From JAGQVA01 sp033764335 (GTDB lineage: Bacteria; Bacteroidota; Bacteroidia; J057), in assembly GCA_033764335.1 (NCBI GenBank), contig JANRJC010000066.1, positions 1 to 64,000 of the forward strand: a DNA stretch of 64,000 nt, read 5' to 3'. The translations under genes and the position numbers were made by a program. The first letter of the stretch is position 1, and each line of letters opens with the position of its first letter. Under the pieces are notes generated by a model, which had not been told where the DNA came from, searched no databases, and saw nothing but the letters and a program-made list of their open reading frames with translations. This document shows positions 1-7,537 of this stretch, one piece after another.

Positions 1-1
1 C

Positions 2-1927
2 GACCAACTGCTCGCCGCTATGGCCGAACTCAACCGCCCCTGCCTGCTGGTCATTGACAACGCCAATGAGGTCGAAGACCTGAAAGAAAACTACCTCCGC
101 CTCCACCGCTGCAAAAACTTCCACCTCCTGCTCACCACCCGGATCACCACCTTTGAGCAGGCCGAAACCTATCGGATCGAAGGTTTGCCCCCCGCCCAGG
201 CATTAGAACTTTTTCAAAAATATTACCCCAAACATACCCCCTCCGAAGATGCCCTGTTTGAGCAGATTCGCACCGCCACCGGCGGCAATACCCTCGTGAT
301 CGAACTCCTGTCGAAAAACCTGGCCCTGCTCAACAAACTCAAAACCCGCTATACCCTCACCGACCTGCTGAGCGACCTGCAAAACAAAGGCGTACTGGCC
401 CTGAGCCAAAGCCGGGCGGTGAGTACCGGCTATCAGAGCAAGGAGGTGCTGCGCGAAGAAAGCCCCGAAGCCCTCATCGCCGCCATGTACGAACTCGGCG
501 ACCTGAGCCGGGAAGAAGTAGCGGCACTTTCGGTTTTGTCCGTCCTGCCGCCGGAAGAAATCCCCTTTGACCGGCTGGAAGTCCTTTGCCCCCAAAGCCC
601 AAACCTGGACGAAACCCTGCTCTCCCTGAGCCAGAAAGGCTGGATCGAATACAACGAAACCGCCACCACTTTTAAGATCAGCCCCGTCGTACAGCAGATC
701 ACCCGAAAGAAAAACGAAAACCTGTATGAAGATTGTGAGGGCATGATACGGGTTTTGCTGGAAAAGCTGGAATATGAAGGGGGCATTAAACATCTAGTCA
801 ACTCCACCTACGAAGAAGCCGCCATTTGGGTGAGGTATGCGGGCGCAGTGGTGGAGGGGTTTGAAGCACCTTATCGCAGCACAAGTGTTCTTTGCGAACG
901 AATGGGGGCATATTTCACCGCCACGGGCGATTTGATTCAGGCGCTGGCGTGGTTTGAAAAGTATGAAGAAATCTGCACCCGCCTCTGTGAACGCGATCCG
1001 GACAATGCCGACTTTAAAAATCTATTGGCCATTTCGTACTCTAAATTAGGCTCCACCTACACCGCACTCGGACAACTCGACCGCGCACTCGCTTTCTACG
1101 AACAGTTCACTTCGCTGATACAAGAACTCTATGAGGCCTACCCCAACCACGTGTCCTTTAAAAACGGACTGGCCATTTCGTACGCTAAATTAGGCGAGAC
1201 CCACACCGCACTCGGACAACTCGACCGCGCACTCGCTTTCTACGAACAATACCACCGGCTTGAAAAAGAACTTCATGAGGCCTACCCCAACCACGTGTCC
1301 TTTAAAAACGGACTGGCCATTTCGTACCAATTCTTAGGAATTACCCACACCGCACTCGGACAACACGACCGTGCACTTGTTTTCTACGAACAATACCACC
1401 GGCTTGAAAAAGAACTTCATGAGACCCATCCTGACAACGTAAACTTTAAGAAACTCCTGGCCATTTCGTACCAATTCTTAGGCAACACCCACACCGCACT
1501 CGGACAACTCGACCGCGCACTCGCTTTCTTTGAAGATGAAACACAGCTGTTTGAGCAACTCTATGAGGCCTACCCCAACCACGTGTCCTTTAAAAACGGA
1601 CTGGCCATTTCGTACGAAAAATTAGGCTCCACCCACACCGCACTCGGACAACTCGACCGCGCACTCGCTTTCTACGAAGAACGCGCTCGACTGGGAAAAG
1701 AACTCTATGAGGCCTACCCCAACCATGTGTCCTTTAAAAACGGACTGGCCATTTCGTATATAAAGCTGGGAGATGTGGCCCGGAGGCAGGGTGATAAAAC
1801 CGCTGCAATTGATTATTTCCGGCAGGCGGAGGGGTTGTATTTAGAACTGGTCCGCGATGCGCCGGGGTATGCCGATTTTCAAAACAATCTCACTTGGGTG
1901 CGAAAAACGCTCAAAGAACTGGAATAA
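2..1927 (+). CDS. STAND-type NTPase with TPR array (5' end outside window)
   Basis: The frame is open to the first codon of the window, so the ATG at 20 is probably internal and the P-loop lies upstream. Visible near the start are a Walker B-like strand (CLLVIDNANE), a sensor-like segment (LLLTTRI) and a GLPP motif before an ALELF helix, the order seen in NB-ARC/STAND ATPases. A winged-helix-like region follows (about residues 160-240 from the ATG). From about residue 330 to the end lies a TPR array with a 48-residue period whose units are almost identical in DNA. STAND proteins usually carry an N-terminal effector domain and use the repeats as a sensor; here both the effector and the Walker A motif are off-window, so the output is unknown. 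The next gene is convergent. The STAND/TPR reading is fairly secure; a signalling or defence role is inference. Confidence 0.75.
   Translation, partial: DQLLAAMAELNRPCLLVIDNANEVEDLKENYLRLHRCKNFHLLLTTRITTFEQAETYRIEGLPPAQALELFQKYYPKHTPSEDALFEQIRTATGGNTLVIELLSKNLALLNKLKTRYTLTDLLSDLQNKGVLALSQSRAVSTGYQSKEVLREESPEALIAAMYELGDLSREEVAALSVLSVLPPEEIPFDRLEVLCPQSPNLDETLLSLSQKGWIEYNETATTFKISPVVQQITRKKNENLYEDCEGMIRVLLEKLEYEGGIKHLVNSTYEEAAIWVRYAGAVVEGFEAPYRSTSVLCERMGAYFTATGDLIQALAWFEKYEEICTRLCERDPDNADFKNLLAISYSKLGSTYTALGQLDRALAFYEQFTSLIQELYEAYPNHVSFKNGLAISYAKLGETHTALGQLDRALAFYEQYHRLEKELHEAYPNHVSFKNGLAISYQFLGITHTALGQHDRALVFYEQYHRLEKELHETHPDNVNFKKLLAISYQFLGNTHTALGQLDRALAFFEDETQLFEQLYEAYPNHVSFKNGLAISYEKLGSTHTALGQLDRALAFYEERARLGKELYEAYPNHVSFKNGLAISYIKLGDVARRQGDKTAAIDYFRQAEGLYLELVRDAPGYADFQNNLTWVRKTLKELE
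1061..1757 (+). repeat. Five tandem 144-bp coding repeats (48-residue TPR units)
   Basis: The sequence accgcactcggacaac (third copy with one change, caacacgacc for caactcgacc, just after it) recurs at 1061, 1205, 1349, 1493 and 1637, exactly 144 bp apart. Much of each unit is identical between copies, including the stretch coding YPNHVSFKNGLAISY. The identity extends to synonymous positions, which points to recent unit duplication or gene conversion rather than old TPR divergence. Unit number is likely to vary between strains. Confidence 0.9.
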
Positions 1928-1971
1928 AGGGGTATAAGGCCAAGATAGCGAAAGTTTTGGGGGAAGTAAGT

Positions 1972-2068
1972 TTAACCACAAGGGGCACAAAGGATTCACG
2001 AAGGGCACTAAGAGGCTTGAATGGGTTTTGCCTTGATATTCGTGGAAATTCGTGTGATTCGTGGTTAA
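1972..2068. repeat. Dispersed-type inverted repeat with TTAACCAC / GTGGTTAA ends
   Basis: This noncoding block begins ttaaccacaaggggcacaaa and ends attcgtgtgattcgtggtta a. The outer 8 bp are perfect inverted repeats (1972-1979 and 2061-2068), and inside them purine-rich cacaaagg/cacgaagg steps face attcgtgg steps. From memory, blocks of this style are scattered between genes in many Bacteroidota genomes. It encodes nothing visible and fills most of the gap between the two convergent genes. Only one copy is in this window, so its dispersed nature is recalled, not shown. Confidence 0.6.
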
Positions 2069-2126
2069 TTGTATCTGGCGAAATCGTTTATAACCATCTG
2101 CTTAGGCAGACAGGCGCACGAAGGAT

Positions 2127-3302
2127 TCATTCTTCTATCATCATTTTGGGAAGTTCTTCTTTCAAAAATTCTTCCAGGCTGATCACCCAGAGGCCTCCGG
2201 CTTTGGGGTATTTTTCACCGGAGGGCACAATTACATAACTGTGGTCGGGCTGTAAATCGCCGATGCTTTCGTAAAAGCCTTTTGACACGACGGGAGCCGT
2301 GGAGAGTTTAATTTCTATGGCGATTTTTTTTCGATCGGGAGTAATCAGCAGCAAGTCGATCTCTGCTCCCACGTGGGTGCGGTAATAATAAAACTGCCAT
2401 TCTCCGCTTACACAACGACGAATCTGCTCAATTACATAACTCTCCCACGACCCTCCGGCAATTGGATGGCCCAATAAATCTTCGTAAGAGGTCACCTGAG
2501 CCAAATAATGCAGAATGCCTGAGTCTCGAATGTATATTTTGGGTGCTTTGACCAGTCGTTTACTAATATTGACAAAGTAGGGCTGTACCCGCTGAATCAG
2601 AAAACTTCCTTCCAGCAAATCGAGGTATTTTGCAACGGTGGGTTGAGAAATGCCCAGAGACCGGGATAACTCACTCATATTTAAAACTCCGGCATTTACA
2701 TGGCTCAACATTCGGAGGAGGTTAGACATAGTGTTGATAGGAATTTCATATCCTAATGCCTGAAGGTCTCGTTGCAGAAATGTCGTCACAAAATTGCTCA
2801 TCCATCGTTTTTGCATGCGATCGGAAGGCGCTAAAAACGAGTCGGGGAAACCACCCCTCAACCAATGCTCCACCAATGTGTGGGTATGTGCAATTTCCAA
2901 AAAACTAAAGGGGGTAAGTTCTGTGTAAGCAATTCTCCCCGCAAGACTTTCTGAACTTTGACGGATAACAAGGGGAGATGCAGAGCCTAATAAAATAAAC
3001 CTTTCAGGTACACGATGCATATCAATCAGCGAACGCAATTGCCCAAACAAATCCGGCTTGAGTTGAATTTCATCTATAATTACACAATAATCCAGAAACC
3101 GACTCAGATATGCACCTGCGTCCAATAGTTTTGTATAGGTGGCCTCATCTTCCATGTCCAGATAAAGGCTGGGTTTCTTCAACTGCGTCTGTAACCATTG
3201 CGCAAGTGTTGTTTTACCCACCTGCCGCGGACCAATAATTCCTACTGAAGGAAAATAGCTAAGATCTTCCAAAATCTGCTGGTAAACATGTCTTTTAATC
3301 AT
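2127..3302 (-). CDS. AAA ATPase of the DUF4143 (AAA_14) family
   Basis: A 391-residue protein with the two-part build of this family: an N-terminal AAA ATPase (Walker A GPRQVGKTTL near residue 24, Walker B VIIDEIQ near residue 75, sensor GSASP near 105) and a C-terminal DUF4143 domain with a PD-(D/E)xK-like segment (EIDLLLITPDRKKIAIEIK, about residues 315-335). A winged-helix segment (SLGISQPTVAKYLDLLEGSF, about 215-235) sits between them. These proteins are common, often in many copies, in Bacteroidota and archaea, and their cellular role is poorly understood. The gene stands alone; an inverted repeat just upstream of its start may be an operator. Start ATG at 3302 gives the usual N-terminus. 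Family call is confident; function is not. Confidence 0.9.
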   Translation of the reverse strand: MIKRHVYQQILEDLSYFPSVGIIGPRQVGKTTLAQWLQTQLKKPSLYLDMEDEATYTKLLDAGAYLSRFLDYCVIIDEIQLKPDLFGQLRSLIDMHRVPERFILLGSASPLVIRQSSESLAGRIAYTELTPFSFLEIAHTHTLVEHWLRGGFPDSFLAPSDRMQKRWMSNFVTTFLQRDLQALGYEIPINTMSNLLRMLSHVNAGVLNMSELSRSLGISQPTVAKYLDLLEGSFLIQRVQPYFVNISKRLVKAPKIYIRDSGILHYLAQVTSYEDLLGHPIAGGSWESYVIEQIRRCVSGEWQFYYYRTHVGAEIDLLLITPDRKKIAIEIKLSTAPVVSKGFYESIGDLQPDHSYVIVPSGEKYPKAGGLWVISLEEFLKEELPKMMIEE

Positions 3303-3319
3303 GTCCCAAGATAGGTTTT

Positions 3320-3358
3320 ACCTTGAAATTTCAAAAGTCAATTTTTAATTTTCAAGGT
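3320..3358. promoter_or_regulatory. 9-bp inverted repeat upstream of the DUF4143 gene
   Basis: ACCTTGAAA at 3320-3328 is mirrored by TTTCAAGGT at 3350-3358, with an AT-rich centre. It lies 18-56 bp before the ATG at 3302, in the position of an operator or 5'-UTR hairpin. No TAnnTTTG box is clear here. The function is inferred from position and symmetry only. Confidence 0.4.
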
Positions 3359-3389
3359 TGAGGGGGCGGGTTGTGTTTGCAAAAATGGC

Positions 3390-4253
3390 TCAGACGTTGT
3401 TGTCGTCGAGGTATTCGACGATTTTTCGGTTTACCTGCCGCCGGATTTCTCTTTCCAGTGCGAGGACATTGGAGGTCCCGCTGGTGAGGATAAACTGAAA
3501 CTTCATAATGGCTGCGTCTTTTTTGATCTCGCGGGCACGAAGGCTGTAACTGTCTTCGAGTATGAGGGTTTTGTAATTTTCCAGCCCCGCAATCAGGGCG
3601 CTTTCGAGGGCTTCGATATTTTTGAGATTGGTAATCGAGGTTTCAAACTCAATGCTGACCCTATTTATCGCCCGTTTGGTATAGTTGACCACCATTGTAG
3701 TGAGAACCACACTATTAGGAATAAAAATCAGGTCGTCGTCATCGTTCAGGATGTGCAGATTGATAAGGTTCATGTCAATGACATTGCCTTTATTTTCGCC
3801 GATTTTCACATAGTCATTGATCGAAATCTGGTTGGCAAACATCAGAATCAGCCCATTGATCATATTGGACACATAATCTTTGGACAAGATGGCAATGGCT
3901 GCCGCCACGATACTGATGGCCGTCAATGCCTGGCTTATATCAATATCAAATAATACCAGTCCGGAAAACAGAAAGGTGACACTGTCCACGATGAGTGCAA
4001 GTTGGCGGGTACCGATGGTAAAATTGTCTCTTGTATTGCTGGGAAGTTCGTGTTTGCGCAGGTAAAAGGCCACCAGCGTCATCCGGATAAAATCAAAAAC
4101 CAGATGGGAGATGAAAAACAGAAATATTGCCTGAGGCAGCCGGATGGGAAGGCCCAGTTGCTGATTGAGGTTGGGAAATTTGATCTGGAAAAACAGCATT
4201 CCCGCCAGAATCACCAGCTTTATTAAAAAGATAAGGATTGATTTGAGTTTCAT
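3390..4253 (-). CDS. MscS-family small-conductance mechanosensitive channel
   Basis: From ATG 4253 the protein has 287 residues; an in-frame TTG at 4325 would add 24 hydrophilic residues but overlaps the stop of the upstream gene, so the ATG before the first membrane helix is preferred. Hydrophobic segments lie near residues 4-23, 41-65, 84-103 and 108-140; the last is Ala/Gly-rich (ISIVAAAIAIL) like the pore helix of MscS. A beta domain follows (FANQISINDYVKIG... GNVIDMNLINLHI), with the typical IPNSVV strand near residue 180. An acidic NDDDD turn in that domain is unusual. The channel would release solutes on hypo-osmotic shock. It directly follows the Ig-like protein gene and is probably co-transcribed. 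Confidence 0.88.
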   Translation of the reverse strand: MKLKSILIFLIKLVILAGMLFFQIKFPNLNQQLGLPIRLPQAIFLFFISHLVFDFIRMTLVAFYLRKHELPSNTRDNFTIGTRQLALIVDSVTFLFSGLVLFDIDISQALTAISIVAAAIAILSKDYVSNMINGLILMFANQISINDYVKIGENKGNVIDMNLINLHILNDDDDLIFIPNSVVLTTMVVNYTKRAINRVSIEFETSITNLKNIEALESALIAGLENYKTLILEDSYSLRAREIKKDAAIMKFQFILTSGTSNVLALEREIRRQVNRKIVEYLDDNNV

Positions 4254-4321
4254 TCTCCGTAATTTACTTCTGCTTTCCTTTAAATAAAAACCATCAAAGG
4301 GCAAATTTATTCTATGCCCGG

Positions 4322-5380
4322 TCAACGTGCAAGAATCTGAATTTCTGCGATCAGGGTATCTTCGGGGGTGCGCAATATGGCCATGTATCTTCCTGGAGGT
4401 GTATCACCGAGGGAAATCGCGCGTTCCTGTACTCCCGGAGGAATAGCCCCTGCTTTGCGGACGAGGATTTCATCCGAAACCGACTTCAGCACAAAAGCCA
4501 TGGTGGTTTTCTGGTCTATGACAAATTGAACATTGAGTGGCTCACCCTCCCGCAGAGTAGTCTCACGGAAACGTACCTTCCGTATAAATACCGAAATGGT
4601 ATCGGTATGAGCCAGTTGGCCATAAATATCTGCCAGCGTAAGACGGTAAAAATTTTTACCCTCTTTAGGAGAAACATCGAGCCAGGAATAATACTGAGGC
4701 ACATAACTATCCCCTTTGGAGTCAATTCGGTCGAGGATTTCAAAAGTTTTTCCATCGGAGGAGCGGTCAACGGTAAAATCGGCGTTCATATATTCCTGGA
4801 CGGTACGCCAGCGCACTTCCAGCGAGTCGCCGCGCCGATAAGCATAGAGGCGGTCGAGCCAGGTAATAGGCGGAATAACCGAGTCTTCGGCGATCTGCAT
4901 TTCGGGAAGAGAGTCGGCAAATGCAACCTCCGGCTCCGGAAGACAGTCACCGGTATAGAAGACCAACTGATAGGGCATAAACCCAAATCCGCGGTCATCC
5001 ACAAGGTTTTCGGTGACTTCGAATATGTAAGTAGTGCGCGAGAGAAGCACTTCGAGCGGAGTAAGCGTGAGGGTGCGGAATTCAGGATTATAGGCGAGGC
5101 GGGCAGCGATTAGTGTCTCGGGTTCGTTTTGAGGAAAAAGCCTTACGGAAGTGGGATTCAGGGTTACGGGATCCAACATTTTTCCTTCCGAGGGAAATTG
5201 CAACGAAACCGAAATGAAGGAGTTACATTCGATATTGGTAGCGCCGTTTCGGGGAAAAGCAGCAGAAATATAGGGCCTTTGAGCATAAAGAGAAGCAGAG
5301 ACAATGAAAATAAAAAACAGCCCCATCCCCCAATATTTCAGGGAAACACTACCGGCAGGTACAGAAGCGGTTTTTAGCAT
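4322..5380 (-). CDS. Secreted protein with Big_5-type Ig domain
   Basis: A 352-residue protein with an N-terminal signal segment (GLFFIFIVSASLYAQ, ending near residue 34). Residues ~35-145 resemble the bacterial Ig-like Big_5/SbsA domain (AAFPRNGATNIECNSFISVS ... TYIFEVTENLVDDRG). Residues ~165-265 look like a fibronectin/Ig-like module common in Bacteroidota surface proteins (LEVRWRTVQEYMNADFTVDR). The C-terminal ~85 residues resemble a beta-sandwich with a PGRYMAIL strand but lack a convincing T9SS signal. It is probably exported and may stay in the envelope. Its stop overlaps the possible TTG start of the MscS gene. Specific function not recognised. Confidence 0.7.
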   Translation of the reverse strand: MLKTASVPAGSVSLKYWGMGLFFIFIVSASLYAQRPYISAAFPRNGATNIECNSFISVSLQFPSEGKMLDPVTLNPTSVRLFPQNEPETLIAARLAYNPEFRTLTLTPLEVLLSRTTYIFEVTENLVDDRGFGFMPYQLVFYTGDCLPEPEVAFADSLPEMQIAEDSVIPPITWLDRLYAYRRGDSLEVRWRTVQEYMNADFTVDRSSDGKTFEILDRIDSKGDSYVPQYYSWLDVSPKEGKNFYRLTLADIYGQLAHTDTISVFIRKVRFRETTLREGEPLNVQFVIDQKTTMAFVLKSVSDEILVRKAGAIPPGVQERAISLGDTPPGRYMAILRTPEDTLIAEIQILAR

Positions 5381-5418
5381 AAAATTCCGTTGCCCAAAAC
5401 ATCAAAACTATCTATTGG

Positions 5419-5426
5419 CAAATATA
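5419..5426 (-). promoter_or_regulatory. Candidate -7 box for the Ig-like/MscS pair
   Basis: On the minus strand this reads TATATTTG, a full match to the Bacteroidota TAnnTTTG box, 39 bp before the ATG at 5380. No TTG is found at the usual 19-21 bp upstream, so support is partial. Confidence 0.35.
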
Positions 5427-5677
5427 CAAATTCATACCTGCTTATCGTTTAAAGGTTGGGAGAATCTCTTAGGGTAAAAAATTAATTGGTACATTTATTG
5501 ATGAAAGCAGGAAATCAAAGCCCGCCTTCAGCGTGAAGAAATGAGTTATCTGCCTATGTAAGTTGTTTACAAATTTAAATTTCGACTTTTAAAGCTTTTT
5601 GACTTTTTTCATTTCGGTTTCCGGTAAATTATTTTTTGTGGAATTCAAGCCAAAATAAGACCTAAAAACAGGATTAC

Positions 5678-5710
5678 TTTGGAAAATCCATGTACATATA
5701 ATTAACTTTG
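5678..5710 (+). promoter_or_regulatory. Bacteroidota-type promoter for the OMP-uppS-bamA cluster
   Basis: TTTG at 5678-5681, a 21-bp spacer, then TAACTTTG at 5703-5710, matching the phylum consensus (TTTG, 19-21 bp, TAnnTTTG). It lies about 64 bp before the ATG at 5774. Confidence 0.5.
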
Positions 5711-5773
5711 GACGCCCGGCGTTAAAAAAGTTGTAGCTGTTTTCACCATTCACCGGATAAATCAATACTTCGC

Positions 5774-6622
5774 ATGAAGGATCTGAAGTTATTTTTTCTC
5801 ACCCTTTTGGCGTTTTTTCTTGCCAATCCCCTGTCCGCACAGTTTCGGTACGGGTATTTTCGTGTAGGCGTAGCTGCCGGCGCAACCAACTACCTCGGCG
5901 ATCTCGACGACGACCTCACCTTTAAGTTTACGAAGGTAGGTGTCGGCCTCGACGGGTCGTATCGTTTTAATCCCTTTATGAGTGCCCGGTTGGGCTTCTA
6001 CAGGGGTTATGCAAGTGCTACGGATGCTTCCTCCAACAATCTTCAGCGCAACCGCCGGAATCTCAGTTTCCGGACACCGATCACAGAGGCTAGTTTCCAG
6101 GTCGTATTTGATTTTGTACCTACGGATCGAAACTACGCCTTCCGTCCCCTTTACACTCCCTACGTTTTTGGCGGGGCCGCCGTTTTCACCTACAATCCCC
6201 AGGCACAACTCAACGGGCGGTGGTACGATCTTCAGCCGATGGGCACCGAAGGTCAGTTTCTCCCCAACCCTGACGGGCGGTATCCGCTTCCTTATGCGCT
6301 TACCCAGTTTGCGGTGCCGATGGGCGCCGGTGTCCGGTTTGCTCTTTCGAAAAACCTGGATTTGGAACTCGAAACCGGTTTTCGAAAAACCTTTACCGAC
6401 TACATAGACGATGTGAGTGGTTTGTATCCCGATATGGAAGAACTACGGGCGCAAAACCCCACAGCCGCGCTTCTGTCCGACCGGATTGACCTGGCCACCT
6501 ATCCCGATGGAGCCGCCATTGTCAATGGAATTCGAGGAGATCGCACACAGACCGACTGGTATATTTTTACCATTGTCAGAGTCAACTACATCCTCGACTG
6601 GGTAAAATGCCCTTCTTTTTAG
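5774..6622 (+). CDS. Outer-membrane beta-barrel protein, DUF6089-like
   Basis: A 282-residue protein with a signal peptide (LFFLTLLAFFLANPLSAQ) and alternating aromatic/hydrophobic strands typical of a small outer-membrane barrel (RYGYFRVGVAAGATNYLGDL, then LGFYRGYASATD and a late ELETGFRKTFTDYID strand). In Bacteroidota a DUF6089-type porin-like gene usually sits just before uppS and bamA, and this gene has that place. The end VNYILDWVKCPSF is not the usual terminal-Phe-only beta signal but does end in Phe. Role is unknown; a link with outer-membrane assembly is suggested only by neighbourhood. Confidence 0.75.
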   Translation: MKDLKLFFLTLLAFFLANPLSAQFRYGYFRVGVAAGATNYLGDLDDDLTFKFTKVGVGLDGSYRFNPFMSARLGFYRGYASATDASSNNLQRNRRNLSFRTPITEASFQVVFDFVPTDRNYAFRPLYTPYVFGGAAVFTYNPQAQLNGRWYDLQPMGTEGQFLPNPDGRYPLPYALTQFAVPMGAGVRFALSKNLDLELETGFRKTFTDYIDDVSGLYPDMEELRAQNPTAALLSDRIDLATYPDGAAIVNGIRGDRTQTDWYIFTIVRVNYILDWVKCPSF

Positions 6623-6714
6623 GTCTCCTTTTTGTTCATGCAACCTTTTCGGCCCGGATTTCCTCTTATTGAGGATGAGAAGAAATATTCCTTTTTCTGA
6701 CGAAGGCAATTTAT

Positions 6715-6722
6715 TAGCTTTG
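6715..6722 (+). promoter_or_regulatory. Candidate -7 box before uppS
   Basis: TAGCTTTG matches TAnnTTTG 68 bp before the uppS ATG. The -33 region here is a T-rich tract (cctttttctg) without a clean TTG, so this is a partial match. Confidence 0.3.
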
Positions 6723-6790
6723 TAACGTCTATATTCGGGCAACTGCCTGAAAATTATCTCGTTATTCAAACTAAGCCGATAAATTTTTCC

Positions 6791-7537
6791 ATGAGCTTTA
6801 AGGAACAGATCGCTCCTGCCAACCTCCCCCAACATGTAGCCATCATTATGGACGGCAACGGGCGGTGGGCAAGAACCCAGGGCAACGCCCGAGTGTTTGG
6901 GCATAAATCAGCCATTAAAGCCGTGCGGGATACCACCGAAGCCGCCGCAGAATTGGGAATAAAGTTCCTTACTTTATTTGCTTTTTCGACTGAAAATTGG
7001 AATCGCCCGAAAGCAGAGGTGGCTGCTCTTATGCAGTTGCTGATGAAAACGATTCAGGATGAAACGCCTACACTCATTGACAATGACGTCAAGCTCAATG
7101 CTGTTGGTCATATTCACCGGCTTCCGGGCAACTGCCAGAAGATGCTCGCCGAAGCCATGAAAATCACCGCCAACAACCAGCGCATGACGCTCACACTGGC
7201 ACTGAGTTATGGGTCGCGCACAGACATTAGCGATGCCGTAAGAAAAATTGCAGAAGCAGTCAAAGCCGGAAAACTTCAACCGGAAGAGATTAATGATTCC
7301 GTCATCGGACGATACCTGAGTACCGCAGGTATGCCTGATCCGGAATTACTGATTCGCACTTCCGGCGAATACCGGATCAGCAATTTCCTCTTGTGGGAAA
7401 TCGCTTATTCCGAGATATTTTTTACGGAAAAATTCTGGCCCGATTTCCGAAGAGAAGACCTCTACGAAGCGATCGCTGATTTTCAGGGCAGAGAAAGAAG
7501 ATTCGGCAAAATTAGTGAACAAATTCAAAGTAACTGA
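6791..7537 (+). CDS. uppS: Undecaprenyl diphosphate synthase (cis-prenyltransferase)
   Basis: This 248-residue enzyme condenses isopentenyl diphosphate onto farnesyl diphosphate to make C55 undecaprenyl diphosphate, the lipid carrier for peptidoglycan and surface glycans. The signature IMDGNGRWA with catalytic Asp21 is near the N-terminus, LFAFSTENW follows around residue 60, and the C-terminal LLIRTSGEYRISNFLLWE motif is intact. Length is normal. Its stop TGA shares one base with the ATG of bamA (7537), so translation is probably coupled; the pairing uppS-bamA is conserved in Bacteroidota. Confidence 0.97.
   Translation: MSFKEQIAPANLPQHVAIIMDGNGRWARTQGNARVFGHKSAIKAVRDTTEAAAELGIKFLTLFAFSTENWNRPKAEVAALMQLLMKTIQDETPTLIDNDVKLNAVGHIHRLPGNCQKMLAEAMKITANNQRMTLTLALSYGSRTDISDAVRKIAEAVKAGKLQPEEINDSVIGRYLSTAGMPDPELLIRTSGEYRISNFLLWEIAYSEIFFTEKFWPDFRREDLYEAIADFQGRERRFGKISEQIQSN

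Larger units (their letters stand above)
5381..5773. other. Divergent intergenic region, no gene seen
   Basis: This 393-bp gap between divergent envelope genes is AT-rich and carries no convincing ORF, tRNA or repeat. It contains candidate promoters for both sides: a TATATTTG box on the minus strand near 5420 and a complete TTTG/TAnnTTTG pair on the plus strand at 5678-5710. Confidence 0.6.

Noticed and set aside
1061..1757. Regular repeats that could be taken for a CRISPR array
   Set aside because: The 144-bp units are in frame, encode TPR helices and have no short constant repeat separated by unique spacers.
1894..2238. A 114-codon plus-strand frame between the STAND and DUF4143 genes
   Set aside because: It runs through the dispersed-type repeat and then antisense to the DUF4143 gene; no protein-like pattern.
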